Below are positions 17,324-25,908 of a stretch of 26,168 nt of DNA, in pieces. The stretch comes from DASWHR01 sp036398095 (lineage in GTDB: Bacteria > Actinomycetota > AC-67), in NCBI GenBank assembly GCA_036398095.1, contig DASWHR010000133.1, forward strand, positions 1 through 26,168, written 5' to 3'. The notes beneath the pieces are model-generated. The model worked only from the letters and a program-made list of their open reading frames with translations. It was not told the origin of the DNA and made no database searches. Each line of letters starts with the position of its first letter. Position 1 is the first letter of the stretch. The position numbers and the translations under genes were made by a program.

Positions 17324-19656
17324 GCGTCCGCATGATCGCGCTCACCGCGGCGTTCGCGCTCGGCTCGGTCGCGGCCGATGCGCTTCATCCGGGTGTTCGG
17401 TCGTGTGTGGCCGCCGGGGTCCTATGCGTCGCGCTTTTGGTCGCCGGCGCCGTCGCCGCACGCCGCCGGCATGCCGTCGCCTGGTCGGCGGCGATCGCCG
17501 CCGCCTTCGCCTTGGCGCTCGGGCTGGCGGGGTTGCGGTTCGTTGCGCTGGACCGGGCCGCGCTGGATGCGGGCGGCCGCGCCGGCGCCGACGCGACCCT
17601 GCACGGCCAAGTGCTCGAACGGCCGCGCGAATCCGGCGGATCGCTGCGGTTCCTTCTGGGCGTCGGCTTCGCCGAGATCGACGCGCGGCCGATGCGCGTC
17701 CGCGAGCGTGTCCAGGTCACGATCCGCCCGCCACCGGCGCGATGGCCGCGCTCCGGCGACCTGCTTCGCATCGACGCGCGTCTCGCACCCGTCGAGCGGC
17801 CGCCCGCCTCACCCAGGACCGCGGCGCTGGAGGCATCGCTGGCGCGGTCGCTACGCCATGCCGGCGTCGCCGCGCGTGCCTACGCGCGATCGTTCGACGT
17901 CGCCGGCCGGTCCGCGAATCCGATCGTTGCCGTTGGCGCCGCCGGGCAGCGCGCCGCCGAAGCCGCGATCCGCGCGCTGCCCAAGCGCGAAGGCGGCCTG
18001 CTGCTGGGCGTCACGGTCGGCGACACCGCCGGGCTCGATCCCGACGTCGAAGCCGACTTTCGCGCGACCGGCCTGTCGCATCTGCTGGCCGTCAGCGGCG
18101 GGAACCTCGCGATGTTTCTCGGTGCGATTCTGGTCGTGCTGGGATTCGTGCGCGCCGGTCCGCGCACCAGGTTGATCGTGCTCGCGATGGCGACGCTGGC
18201 GTTCATGGCGATCACGCGATTCGAGCCGAGCGTGCTGCGCGCCGGGGCGATGACGGCGATCGCGCTGGGCGGGATGGCGGCCGGCGCGCGCGCCGCGTCG
18301 CTGCACACGCTTGCGGCCGGCTGTCTCGGGCTGATGGTGTGGGATCCGATGCTGGTCCACAACGGCGGATTTCAATTGTCGGCGCTGGCGACGTTCGGGC
18401 TGCTCGCGATCGCGCCGCGCCTGCATCGGGCGCTCGGCGGCGGAAAGATCGCGGCCGCGATCGCGATCTCGCTGGGCGCACAACTGGCCGTCGGACCGCT
18501 GGTCGCGTTGCGGTTCCATCAGACGTCGCTGGTCGCGTTGCCGGCGAACCTGCTGGCTGTGCCGGCGGTCGGGCCGGCGACCGTGATCGGGTTCGTGGCC
18601 TCCGCGCTCGCCGGTGTCTTCGAGCCGGCCGGACGCATCGTTGCGCTTGCCGCGTATCCGTTTCTGTGGTGGATGCAGAGCGTCGCCGCGACGCTCGCGC
18701 GGATCCCGAACGCAAGCATCGAAACGCCCGACGGCCCGGCGGCGCTGGTTGCGGTCGCGGCGTCGGTCGCGCTCATCCTCGGCGCGGTGCGGATGCGCCG
18801 CCTGCGCTTCGCGCCGCTGCTGATCGGTGTGCTGATCGTCGCGTCGTTCGCGATATGGTCGCGTGCCGTCGCGCCGGTCCTGCCCGGCGGCTTGCGCGTG
18901 ATCGCGCTGGACGTCGGCCAGGGCGACGCGACGCTGATCCGCGCGCCCGGCGGCGCCACGATGCTGGTGGACGGCGGTCCCAACGAGGACCTGCTGCTGA
19001 AGCGCTTGCGCGCGCACGGCGTGCGTCGCATCGACATGCTGGTGCTCACGCATCCGCACACCGATCATCTGGACGGGCTGTTCGCTGCGATCGAGCGTGC
19101 GTCGATCGGCCGCGCGATCGACGCCGGCCAGGAGCCGAGCGACGACACCGCAAAACGATGGAGCGAGTATCCGACGCGTCTGGCGAGTCGGGGGATTCCG
19201 CGCGTCGTGGTTCGCGCGCCGGCCCGATTCGCGCTGGGCGAGGCGACGGTGGACGTGCTCGGTCCGGTCGAGATGATGCGCGGCACCGACTCGGATGTGA
19301 ACAACAACTCGATCGTGCTGCGCGTGCGATACGGCTCGTCGTGCGCGTTGCTGGGCGGCGAGGTGCAAGAAGACGGCCAAGACGTGCTGTTGCAGCGCGA
19401 AGACGAGCTGCGCTGCGTCGCGTTCAAGGTCCCGCATCACGGATCGGCGCGTGCGTTGCGCGAGTTCTATGCGGCGACGCGCGCGCGGCTGGCGCTGGTC
19501 AGCGTCGGTGCGAACCGCTACGGCCATCCGGCGATCGCGCCGATGCGGTGGGCGAGCGAGCTCGGGATGCGCATTCTTCGCACCGACGTGCAGGGTGACG
19601 TGACCGTCACGCTCGGCAAGGCCGGCGGCTTTCACGTCGCGACCCGTCCTGCCTGA
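17320..19656 (+). CDS. comEC: Competence protein ComEC/Rec2, DNA uptake channel
   Basis: 778 residues, ATG 17320 overlapping the comEA stop. The N-terminal membrane helices and a DUF4131-type extracytoplasmic domain occupy about 1–210. The ComEC 'competence' domain follows, with ATGLSHLLAVSGGN (249–262) and several membrane helices up to about 520. The C-terminus from about 527 is a metallo-beta-lactamase-fold domain: ALDVGQGDATLI, VDGG, the metal motif HPHTDH (578–583) and VPHHGS. The metal ligands are intact, so it may act as the nuclease that degrades the non-transforming strand. The protein moves single-stranded DNA across the cytoplasmic membrane. With comEA upstream it implies potential natural transformability, although pilus and DprA/ComF genes are not in the window. 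Confidence 0.95.
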   Translation: MSVRMIALTAAFALGSVAADALHPGVRSCVAAGVLCVALLVAGAVAARRRHAVAWSAAIAAAFALALGLAGLRFVALDRAALDAGGRAGADATLHGQVLERPRESGGSLRFLLGVGFAEIDARPMRVRERVQVTIRPPPARWPRSGDLLRIDARLAPVERPPASPRTAALEASLARSLRHAGVAARAYARSFDVAGRSANPIVAVGAAGQRAAEAAIRALPKREGGLLLGVTVGDTAGLDPDVEADFRATGLSHLLAVSGGNLAMFLGAILVVLGFVRAGPRTRLIVLAMATLAFMAITRFEPSVLRAGAMTAIALGGMAAGARAASLHTLAAGCLGLMVWDPMLVHNGGFQLSALATFGLLAIAPRLHRALGGGKIAAAIAISLGAQLAVGPLVALRFHQTSLVALPANLLAVPAVGPATVIGFVASALAGVFEPAGRIVALAAYPFLWWMQSVAATLARIPNASIETPDGPAALVAVAASVALILGAVRMRRLRFAPLLIGVLIVASFAIWSRAVAPVLPGGLRVIALDVGQGDATLIRAPGGATMLVDGGPNEDLLLKRLRAHGVRRIDMLVLTHPHTDHLDGLFAAIERASIGRAIDAGQEPSDDTAKRWSEYPTRLASRGIPRVVVRAPARFALGEATVDVLGPVEMMRGTDSDVNNNSIVLRVRYGSSCALLGGEVQEDGQDVLLQREDELRCVAFKVPHHGSARALREFYAATRARLALVSVGANRYGHPAIAPMRWASELGMRILRTDVQGDVTVTLGKAGGFHVATRPA

Positions 19657-19703
19657 GTTGTTTTTCCGCATCCCGGTCGAATCGGACGACTTTGACGCAG
19701 AGT

Positions 19704-19814
19704 GAAACGCCTTGCGGTTCGCTCGTTTTCTCTGAGCGAACCGTCTGCCCGGGCGGACGACGAAACGCCGATAGCCCGCAGCGCCGCTCTCGCGGCGCAC
19801 CCGTCCGAAACGCT
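19704..19814 (+). ncRNA. Candidate structured leader RNA with three hairpins
   Basis: Between comEC and the secreted-protein ATG (19828) lie three back-to-back stems. Stem 1 is CGGTTCGCTC (19715–19724) with GAGCGAACCG (19734–19743), 10 bp perfect, loop of 9 nt. Stem 2 is 19743–19758 (GTCTGC/GCGGAC with one wobble, CCGG loop). Stem 3 is GCGCCGC (19781–19787) with GCGGCGC (19792–19798), loop TCTC. The motif GAAACGC occurs three times around them (19704, 19762, 19807). A G-run at 19817–19821 precedes the start. It matches no riboswitch class I know. It could be a cis-regulatory leader, or stem 1 could help terminate comEC transcription. Confidence 0.4.
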
Positions 19815-19827
19815 TTGGGGGTTCGCC

Positions 19828-20844
19828 ATGCCCGCTCGCCGCCGCATTCTGCTGTGCGTCTTCGCCGTCGCCGCCGCGCTGTTCGCGCCGTCGGCCGCGC
19901 GCGCCGCCGACCCTTGTCCCGCGCCTGCCTGCATCACGATCAGCGGGGCCGTGCGCGGCCCAAGCTTCGAAGCTGTTCCCGAGTACCGCGTCCTGGTCCA
20001 GCGCGCCGACGGCTACAACGTCACCGTCGCCACGAACGCCGCCGGCGAGTATGCGGCGACCGTGCCGTTGCCGTCGTCCGCGTCGCAGTGCTATCAGATC
20101 GTCGGGCAGGCCGACGCGTTCTATGCGAACTCGACGACCGGCGCGAAGCAGTGCGCAACCGGACGCGTCGATCTGTCGCCGAAGGTGCGTCTGCAGAGCA
20201 CGCTCGGCGAGCAGAAGGTCTACATCCCGTACGCGACGGCCGGCGCATCGATTTCGATCGAGGTCTCCGCTTTGTCGCGCACGTATCCGTCTCCGTTCGA
20301 CGGCGCGCCGCTGCCGTGGGTGCGTTCGCATATTGATCCGCTCGTGGACGGCGAGCACGAAGAGGGCTACGGTCACGATCATCACGGCGAGCGCGGCGTG
20401 TTCGACGCGCCGAGCGTGCGGGTGATCGCCCCCGGCGTGTGGCAATACCGCTGGACCGAGACGATGCCGCTGGACGGCGGCCCCGGCTTCTACGACATGG
20501 ACTGGGGACGCGGCGTCAGCGCGTTCGATCCGATGATGGAATGCAAGATGGTCTGGTTCGGTTATGGGATCGATTCGGCATCGCCGTCCAAGGCGCTGCC
20601 CGGCTCGACCGTGACGCTTTCGGGCCGCCGGCTCGGCGCGACGCCGGGCGCGGTCGTGCTGAAGGGCTCGGGTCAGGTCACCACGATTGCCGGCAGCAGC
20701 ATCGTGTCGTGGTCGGATTCCAGCGTGACCTTCGTGGTGCCGCCGCTCGCCAAGACCGGCTGGGTCGCCATCGTGCCGCCGTCGGGCGTCGCCAGCAACG
20801 CCCAGTACTTGGATCTCGATCCGGTCAAGGTTCGCCTGCCGTAG
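19828..20844 (+). CDS. Secreted IPT/TIG-domain protein of unknown function
   Basis: 338 residues from ATG 19828, chosen because a signal peptide starts there (MPARRRILLCVFAVAAALFAPSAARA) after GGGGG with 6 nt spacing. The frame is open upstream to 19702, but that part is a hairpin-rich leader. About 30–125 looks like a carboxypeptidase-regulatory-like beta domain (ITISGAVRGPSFEAVPEYRVLVQRADGYNVTVATNAAGEY). A His/acid-rich stretch EHEEGYGHDHHGER is at 176–189. About 247–330 is an IPT/TIG immunoglobulin-like domain (SPSKALPGSTVTLSGRRLG … VTFVVPPLAKTGWVAIVPPSG). It is probably an exported surface or envelope protein. The His-rich loop suggests metal binding, which is inference. It is inserted between comEC and holA, which are usually close neighbours. 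Confidence 0.75.
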   Translation: MPARRRILLCVFAVAAALFAPSAARAADPCPAPACITISGAVRGPSFEAVPEYRVLVQRADGYNVTVATNAAGEYAATVPLPSSASQCYQIVGQADAFYANSTTGAKQCATGRVDLSPKVRLQSTLGEQKVYIPYATAGASISIEVSALSRTYPSPFDGAPLPWVRSHIDPLVDGEHEEGYGHDHHGERGVFDAPSVRVIAPGVWQYRWTETMPLDGGPGFYDMDWGRGVSAFDPMMECKMVWFGYGIDSASPSKALPGSTVTLSGRRLGATPGAVVLKGSGQVTTIAGSSIVSWSDSSVTFVVPPLAKTGWVAIVPPSGVASNAQYLDLDPVKVRLP

Positions 20845-20851
20845 AGAGAGC

Positions 20852-20877
20852 GCCGGTCAGCCGGGCGAATGACCGGC
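20852..20877 (+). terminator. Hairpin downstream of the secreted-protein gene
   Basis: GCCGGTCA (20852–20859), a 10-nt loop, then TGACCGGC (20870–20877) gives a perfect 8-bp stem 7 nt after the stop codon. There is no T-tract, so it is a weak or Rho-assisted terminator at best. Confidence 0.4.
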
Positions 20878-21019
20878 CGACGATTGTCGCGGCCGTGGGG
20901 AGATCTTGACCCACATCTCGACGATTTCGCCGGGCGACAGCAGTTGCGCCGAATCCTTCTGCCCGCCGCCGCGTGCCGTCCGGTCCCGCGGGGTGCTGCC
21001 CACCTCCCCCCGACCCCTG
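20878..21019. other. Intergenic stretch without a convincing gene
   Basis: This is the left half of the non-coding gap between the secreted protein and holA. On the minus strand a 48-codon frame (21003–20857) reads QKDSAQLLSPGEIVEMWVKISP near its middle. This looks protein-like, but the frame begins at a GTG with its G-rich Shine-Dalgarno touching the start codon and matches no family I know. I do not call a gene. Confidence 0.3.
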
Positions 21020-21111
21020 TGCAACTAAGTTGGAAAAGGCAGGTCGGCGAGCCTCATCTGCAACTTGGTTGCCCGGGGCGATCGGCGAGCCTCTCCTGCA
21101 ACTTGGTTGCA
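21020..21111. repeat. Three tandem palindromic boxes upstream of holA (38–39 bp period)
   Basis: Boxes at 21020–21034 (TGCAACTAAGTTGGA), 21059–21073 (TGCAACTTGGTTGCC) and 21097–21111 (TGCAACTTGGTTGCA). The third is a perfect inverted repeat, TGCAA-N5-TTGCA, with extended arms TGCAAC/GTTGCA. The spacers also repeat: TCGGCGAGCC occurs at 21044 and 21082. This is an operator-like array, not CRISPR, because the intervening parts are conserved and short. The box form resembles binding sites of Fur-family metalloregulators, notably the TTGCAA-N5-TTGCAA Nur box described in Streptomyces. The target could be holA (plus) or something on the minus strand. The regulator is not in the window. Confidence 0.6.
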
Positions 21112-21163
21112 TAGGGTCTGCGGGGGATGCGGAGCCGGCCTGAGCGGTGGGGGAGCGGCGGTT

Positions 21164-21169
21164 TAGAAT
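21164..21169 (+). promoter_or_regulatory. Candidate −10 box for holA
   Basis: TAGAAT is 8 nt before ATG 21178, with no Shine-Dalgarno between. TGAGCG 17 nt upstream (21141–21146) is a weak −35 candidate. The tandem boxes lie 53–144 nt upstream of this site. Confidence 0.4.
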
Positions 21170-21177
21170 GCTGCGTG

Positions 21178-22095
21178 ATGCGACCGGTGACGCTCATCCT
21201 TGCCTCCGACGAGTTCGTAGCGTCGGAGGCGCTCGACCGTCTGCGCGCCGAAGCGGCCGCGGAGGGCCTTGCCGGCGAGGAGATCGACCCCGGCGATCCG
21301 CAGGCGCTGCTGTACGCGCTCGACACGCAGTCGCTGTTCGGCGGCGGTCGGCTCGTGCTGGTGCGCGCCGCCGAGACCCTCGACGCCGACGCGCAGGACG
21401 CGGTCGAGGCGTGGTCGAAGAACCCGGCCGAGGGCGTGGCGCTCGTGCTGATGGCATCCGGGGTCGCCGCCTCGAAGCTCGCGAAGCGCTTTCCCGCGAA
21501 TGCGATCGTCAAGGCCGAATCGGTGCCGCCGTGGAAGGCTGCCGAGTGGGCCGTGCGCCGCGCGAAGGAAAAGGGCCGCCGCCTGAGCGGGCCGGCCGCC
21601 GCCGCGCTGGTCGAATCGGTCGGCTCGGACCTTCGCGACCTCGCCGCCGCGATCGACCGGCTCGTCGAGACGACCAAGGCCGCCACGATCGAGATTGACC
21701 AAGTCCAGGAGCGCTTCACCGGCGTCGAATCGAAGGTGTATCAGTTCGTCGATTCCGTCTTCGATCGCGACCTGCCGCTCGCGCGCAAGCGGCTGCACGG
21801 CCTGCTCGATCAGGGCGAGAACCCGATCGGGCTGCTCGCGGCGCTCGGGCGGCAGTTGCGGGTGATCGCGTTCGTCGCCGGTGGCGACGGCCGTGCGCCG
21901 GCCGCGATCGCGAAGGACCTCGGCCTGAAAGGCGAGGGACCGGTGAAGCGCGCGATGCGACAAGCCCGCGGCTTCACGCCGGCGCGCATCGCGCGCGCCT
22001 ACCGCGTCATGTCCGACGCGGACCTGGCGATGAAAAGCGAAGAGGACGACCCGCTGGTGCTGGAACTGCTCGTGGACGAGATAGCCGCACGTTAG
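21178..22095 (+). CDS. holA: DNA polymerase III delta subunit
   Basis: 305 residues from ATG 21178. The open frame to 21127 would add residues with no homology. It carries the delta-subunit pattern: VTLILASDEFVASEAL at the N-terminus, ALDTQSLFGGGRLVLVRAAE (40–60), ALVLMASG, the second AAA+-like subdomain with ESVPPWKAAEWAVRRAKEKGRRLSGPAAAALVESVGSDLRDLAAAIDRL, and the C-terminal collar domain with FVDSVFDRDLPLARKRLHGLLDQGENPIGLLAALGRQLRVI. Delta is the wrench that opens the beta clamp in the clamp-loader complex. Its place before rpsT and after comEC is the conserved order. It is probably transcribed from its own near-leaderless promoter. Confidence 0.95.
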   Translation: MRPVTLILASDEFVASEALDRLRAEAAAEGLAGEEIDPGDPQALLYALDTQSLFGGGRLVLVRAAETLDADAQDAVEAWSKNPAEGVALVLMASGVAASKLAKRFPANAIVKAESVPPWKAAEWAVRRAKEKGRRLSGPAAAALVESVGSDLRDLAAAIDRLVETTKAATIEIDQVQERFTGVESKVYQFVDSVFDRDLPLARKRLHGLLDQGENPIGLLAALGRQLRVIAFVAGGDGRAPAAIAKDLGLKGEGPVKRAMRQARGFTPARIARAYRVMSDADLAMKSEEDDPLVLELLVDEIAAR

Positions 22096-22110
22096 CCCGT
22101 CCTTGACGGG
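22096..22110 (+). terminator. Short hairpin directly after holA
   Basis: CCCGTC, loop CTT, GACGGG forms a perfect 6-bp stem starting at the base after the holA stop. No T-run follows immediately; T-rich sequence starts about 20 nt later. The right arm overlaps a possible −35 (TTGACG) of the next gene. Confidence 0.4.
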
Positions 22111-22131
22111 AAGAGTCAGCCATACTACGTT
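22103..22131 (+). promoter_or_regulatory. Candidate promoter of the two-gene insertion
   Basis: TTGACG (22103–22108), 17 bp, TACGTT (22126–22131) is the best sigma-70-like pair in this gap. It lies 57 nt upstream of TTG 22189. Confidence 0.3.
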
Positions 22132-22188
22132 GCTTTTGCCTTTTTGGTTCCTATCACCTATGGCGCAGTTTCGCGCGGGGGGGGTTAT

Positions 22189-22956
22189 TTGACCACCCTA
22201 AGTGTTCGTCGCCCCGTTCGTACGACATCCATCTCACTTTGGCTCGTCCAAGGCATCGTTGCTGCCGTGATTCTTATCCCCCAAATAGCTCTTGCAAGCC
22301 ATGGGTTCTGCGAAGAAGCGTCCCCCGGCAACTTCTCAATCGTCGCCCGCGGGCATAACAATGCCGTCGGCATACGGGGTGTTGGCGGCCGCTTGGTAGT
22401 GCGCGTTGTTACGCTGCAGACGAATAGCATGCACGTTGAGTCATTCTACATTATCAAAGATGCACAAAACTATTTGGAGTACGGATGGCAGCAAGAGCGG
22501 AGCCCCCTCGGGCAGAGTTCTCCCAAGCGCATCTTCCATGCGCGACAGTATTTAGGGAATCCGCAGCACGTCCAGGACATTGAGTCCGGCGATCATCTAC
22601 TTGGAGAGCACTACCTTAGTATGGAAGAAGCCACAATCAACGGTAAGGCTCGATATCGCTTCAAGAAGGACGGGTCTTTTTATCCATCAAACGTTAATAG
22701 GGCTCCACCCTTCCGGAGCGGCGTTGCATATGCAGCTGTTGAGTGGAAGAACCAGTGCGACTCCGGAGACACACGAGTCTGGAGTATGGACCACGCCAAG
22801 CCGTCGGGAGGGTCCCTGGCGTGGTTCGATTGGACGGGTACCCACTACGCATGCGACACGCTAATGCACTTCGGATTCACCCTTGAGAATCCGGATGCTT
22901 TCCGAGCAGATGCCCGGACGGACAATTTTGTACAAAGCGCGTGTCAGATGAACTAG
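22189..22956 (+). CDS. Secreted hypothetical protein of low-GC insertion
   Basis: 255 residues if started at TTG 22189, preceded by an eight-G run. The frame is open back to TTG 22144. The N-terminus RRPVRTTSISLWLVQGIVAAVILIPQIALA is a signal peptide. The mature protein is beta-rich with four cysteines (HGFCEE, KNQCDSG, HYACDT, QSACQMN), many aromatic residues and no recognised catalytic motif. Base composition departs strongly from its surroundings: 22441–22500 has 25 G/C in 60, against 47 in 60 at 21241–21300 in holA. Codons ending in A/T are frequent. It was probably acquired horizontally. The next gene starts 9 nt after its stop. The family is unknown to me. Confidence 0.65.
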   Translation: MTTLSVRRPVRTTSISLWLVQGIVAAVILIPQIALASHGFCEEASPGNFSIVARGHNNAVGIRGVGGRLVVRVVTLQTNSMHVESFYIIKDAQNYLEYGWQQERSPLGQSSPKRIFHARQYLGNPQHVQDIESGDHLLGEHYLSMEEATINGKARYRFKKDGSFYPSNVNRAPPFRSGVAYAAVEWKNQCDSGDTRVWSMDHAKPSGGSLAWFDWTGTHYACDTLMHFGFTLENPDAFRADARTDNFVQSACQMN

Positions 22957-22965
22957 GAGGCCTAC

Positions 22966-23664
22966 ATGTCCCTGCGAAGGGCTTTGGCTTTGACCCTCGT
23001 GCCGCTAGCTCTTGTTGGCGCGTTTGCAGTCCGTGGGCAGGAGCGCGCGTCGCTCGGCCCGCGCGCCTTTCATCTCGATGCACCGATCCCAGGCGAGATT
23101 ACAACGCTGGTTGATGCCAAGTCGCGGGTTGACTATTCTCTACCGACGTTCCCGGCAATGGTGGTCGCGAGTCCGTGTGGCGCCCTTGTCTCGGTATCTC
23201 TGACGCTTCGACAGGTCTACGCCACGTGGATAGAAGCACCGCTTGCCGAACGTCAGGTGGGGCTTGTCTACAGTGCAAACATCTGGATGAGTGTAAGTAA
23301 GAAGGCCACGTGGCAAGATCCCATCTCAAGTGCTACGGAACTTCCGGACCTTCAAGATGTGTTCGCGTCCGATGACTTCCCGACGGGGCTTGCGATGGGT
23401 ACGGTCCGAAGCCATACAGCGTGGGTGAACGAGCTCGGTCCTGGCTTTTCCTGCACGGGAGGCGACTCTTCTCAGCCATCCAATGCGAGATCCGGCGGTG
23501 TTGGGGGAGAGGATCCTGGGCTTGGTGGGGGTTCGTACATGACCTTCGACAATTCCTTGTTGGGGCAGCTCATGTGGATGGAGAACGGTGTGGTGGTTCA
23601 CCTCGTCGGACCATATACGGCAGCGCAGCTAACCGCGATGGCGTCTCAAATCCAATGGATTTGA
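22966..23664 (+). CDS. Secreted hypothetical protein, DUF4367-like C-terminus
   Basis: 232 residues, ATG 22966 with AGGAGG 6 nt upstream. The N-terminus MSLRRALALTLVPLALVGAFAVRG is a signal peptide or anchor. The C-terminal ~35 residues (LLGQLMWMENGVVVHLVGPYTAAQLTAMASQIQWI) have the pattern W-x-ENG-x-x-x-x-L … LTxxAxxI of DUF4367-type extracytoplasmic domains, often found on anti-sigma-factor or lipoprotein-like proteins. Two cysteines in the mature part could pair. It forms an operon with the preceding gene and shares its lower GC. It converges on rpsT, with 49 bp between stops. Its role is unknown. Confidence 0.65.
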   Translation: MSLRRALALTLVPLALVGAFAVRGQERASLGPRAFHLDAPIPGEITTLVDAKSRVDYSLPTFPAMVVASPCGALVSVSLTLRQVYATWIEAPLAERQVGLVYSANIWMSVSKKATWQDPISSATELPDLQDVFASDDFPTGLAMGTVRSHTAWVNELGPGFSCTGGDSSQPSNARSGGVGGEDPGLGGGSYMTFDNSLLGQLMWMENGVVVHLVGPYTAAQLTAMASQIQWI

Positions 23665-23713
23665 GAACGCCTCGGCGCCCGCACTAGCCGGGGCCTGGAA
23701 TCGTGGGTTCGCG

Positions 23714-23989
23714 TTAGGCGGCCGAGGCCGACTTGGCGTTGAACGCCTTCTGCAGCTTCGACTTGTGGTTCGCGGCGTTGTTGGCGTGCAGGACGCCGGC
23801 GGTTGCTGCCTTGTCGTAGGCGCGGCAGACGGTGGTCAGCGTCGCCTGGGCTGTGTCCATGTCGCCGGCGGTGAGCGCCTCGCGGAAGCGACGCGTCAGC
23901 GTCTTGAGCCGCGAGCGCGTGGCGAGGTTGCGAAGCCGGGCACGTTCGTTCTGCCGGTTCCGCTTGATCTGAGACTTGATGTTGGCCAT
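23714..23989 (-). CDS. rpsT: 30S ribosomal protein S20
   Basis: 91 residues, Lys/Arg-rich and helical: MANIKSQIKRNRQNERARLRNLATRSRLKTLTRRFREAL at the N-terminus and DKAATAGVLHANNAANHKSKLQKAFN near the C-terminus, the standard S20 pattern. It binds 16S rRNA early in 30S assembly. The start is ATG 23989 with no Shine-Dalgarno. TACACT on the minus strand (24006–24001) is 11 nt upstream. It is divergent from lepA across 98 bp, the usual arrangement at this locus. Confidence 0.97.
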   Translation of the reverse strand: MANIKSQIKRNRQNERARLRNLATRSRLKTLTRRFREALTAGDMDTAQATLTTVCRAYDKAATAGVLHANNAANHKSKLQKAFNAKSASAA

Positions 23990-24000
23990 ACGAGCGAGGG

Positions 24001-24006
24001 AGTGTA
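24001..24006 (-). promoter_or_regulatory. Candidate −10 box for rpsT
   Basis: TACACT read on the minus strand, 11 nt before the rpsT ATG, is the same hexamer as upstream of leuS. TGACGC, 17 nt upstream on that strand, is a possible −35. Confidence 0.4.
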
Positions 24007-24070
24007 CCAGACCGGCCGGGGCTGCGTCATGGCCGGGATCGGGTCGGGAACCTTGCCTGACCAGGCACGA

Positions 24071-24076
24071 TAGACT
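24071..24076 (+). promoter_or_regulatory. Candidate −10 box for lepA
   Basis: TAGACT is 11 nt before ATG 24088, with no Shine-Dalgarno between them and no clear −35. The spacing is identical to that of rpsT on the other strand. Confidence 0.4.
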
Positions 24077-24087
24077 CGTGCGCGCCG

Positions 24088-25907
<1,820 letters not shown>

Positions 25908-25908
<1 letters not shown>

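Noticed and set aside
19704..19814. Cyclic-di-GMP (GEMM) or ydaO-type riboswitch
   Set aside because: GACGCAGAG and GACGAAACGCC briefly recall the GACGCAAAGCC core, but the remaining conserved elements and the helix order are missing.
17851..20445. Minus-strand open frame of about 864 codons antisense to comEC
   Set aside because: Low-complexity Arg/Gln/His-rich translation that mirrors comEC codon positions. comEC on the plus strand has full family motifs.
21020..21111. CRISPR array
   Set aside because: Only three short repeats, and the intervening segments are themselves partly conserved and shorter than typical spacers. No cas gene is in the window.
23665..23713. Terminator between the insertion and rpsT
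   Set aside because: GGCGCCCG and CCGGGGCC look complementary at first, but the stem has an internal mismatch and no T-tract follows on either strand.
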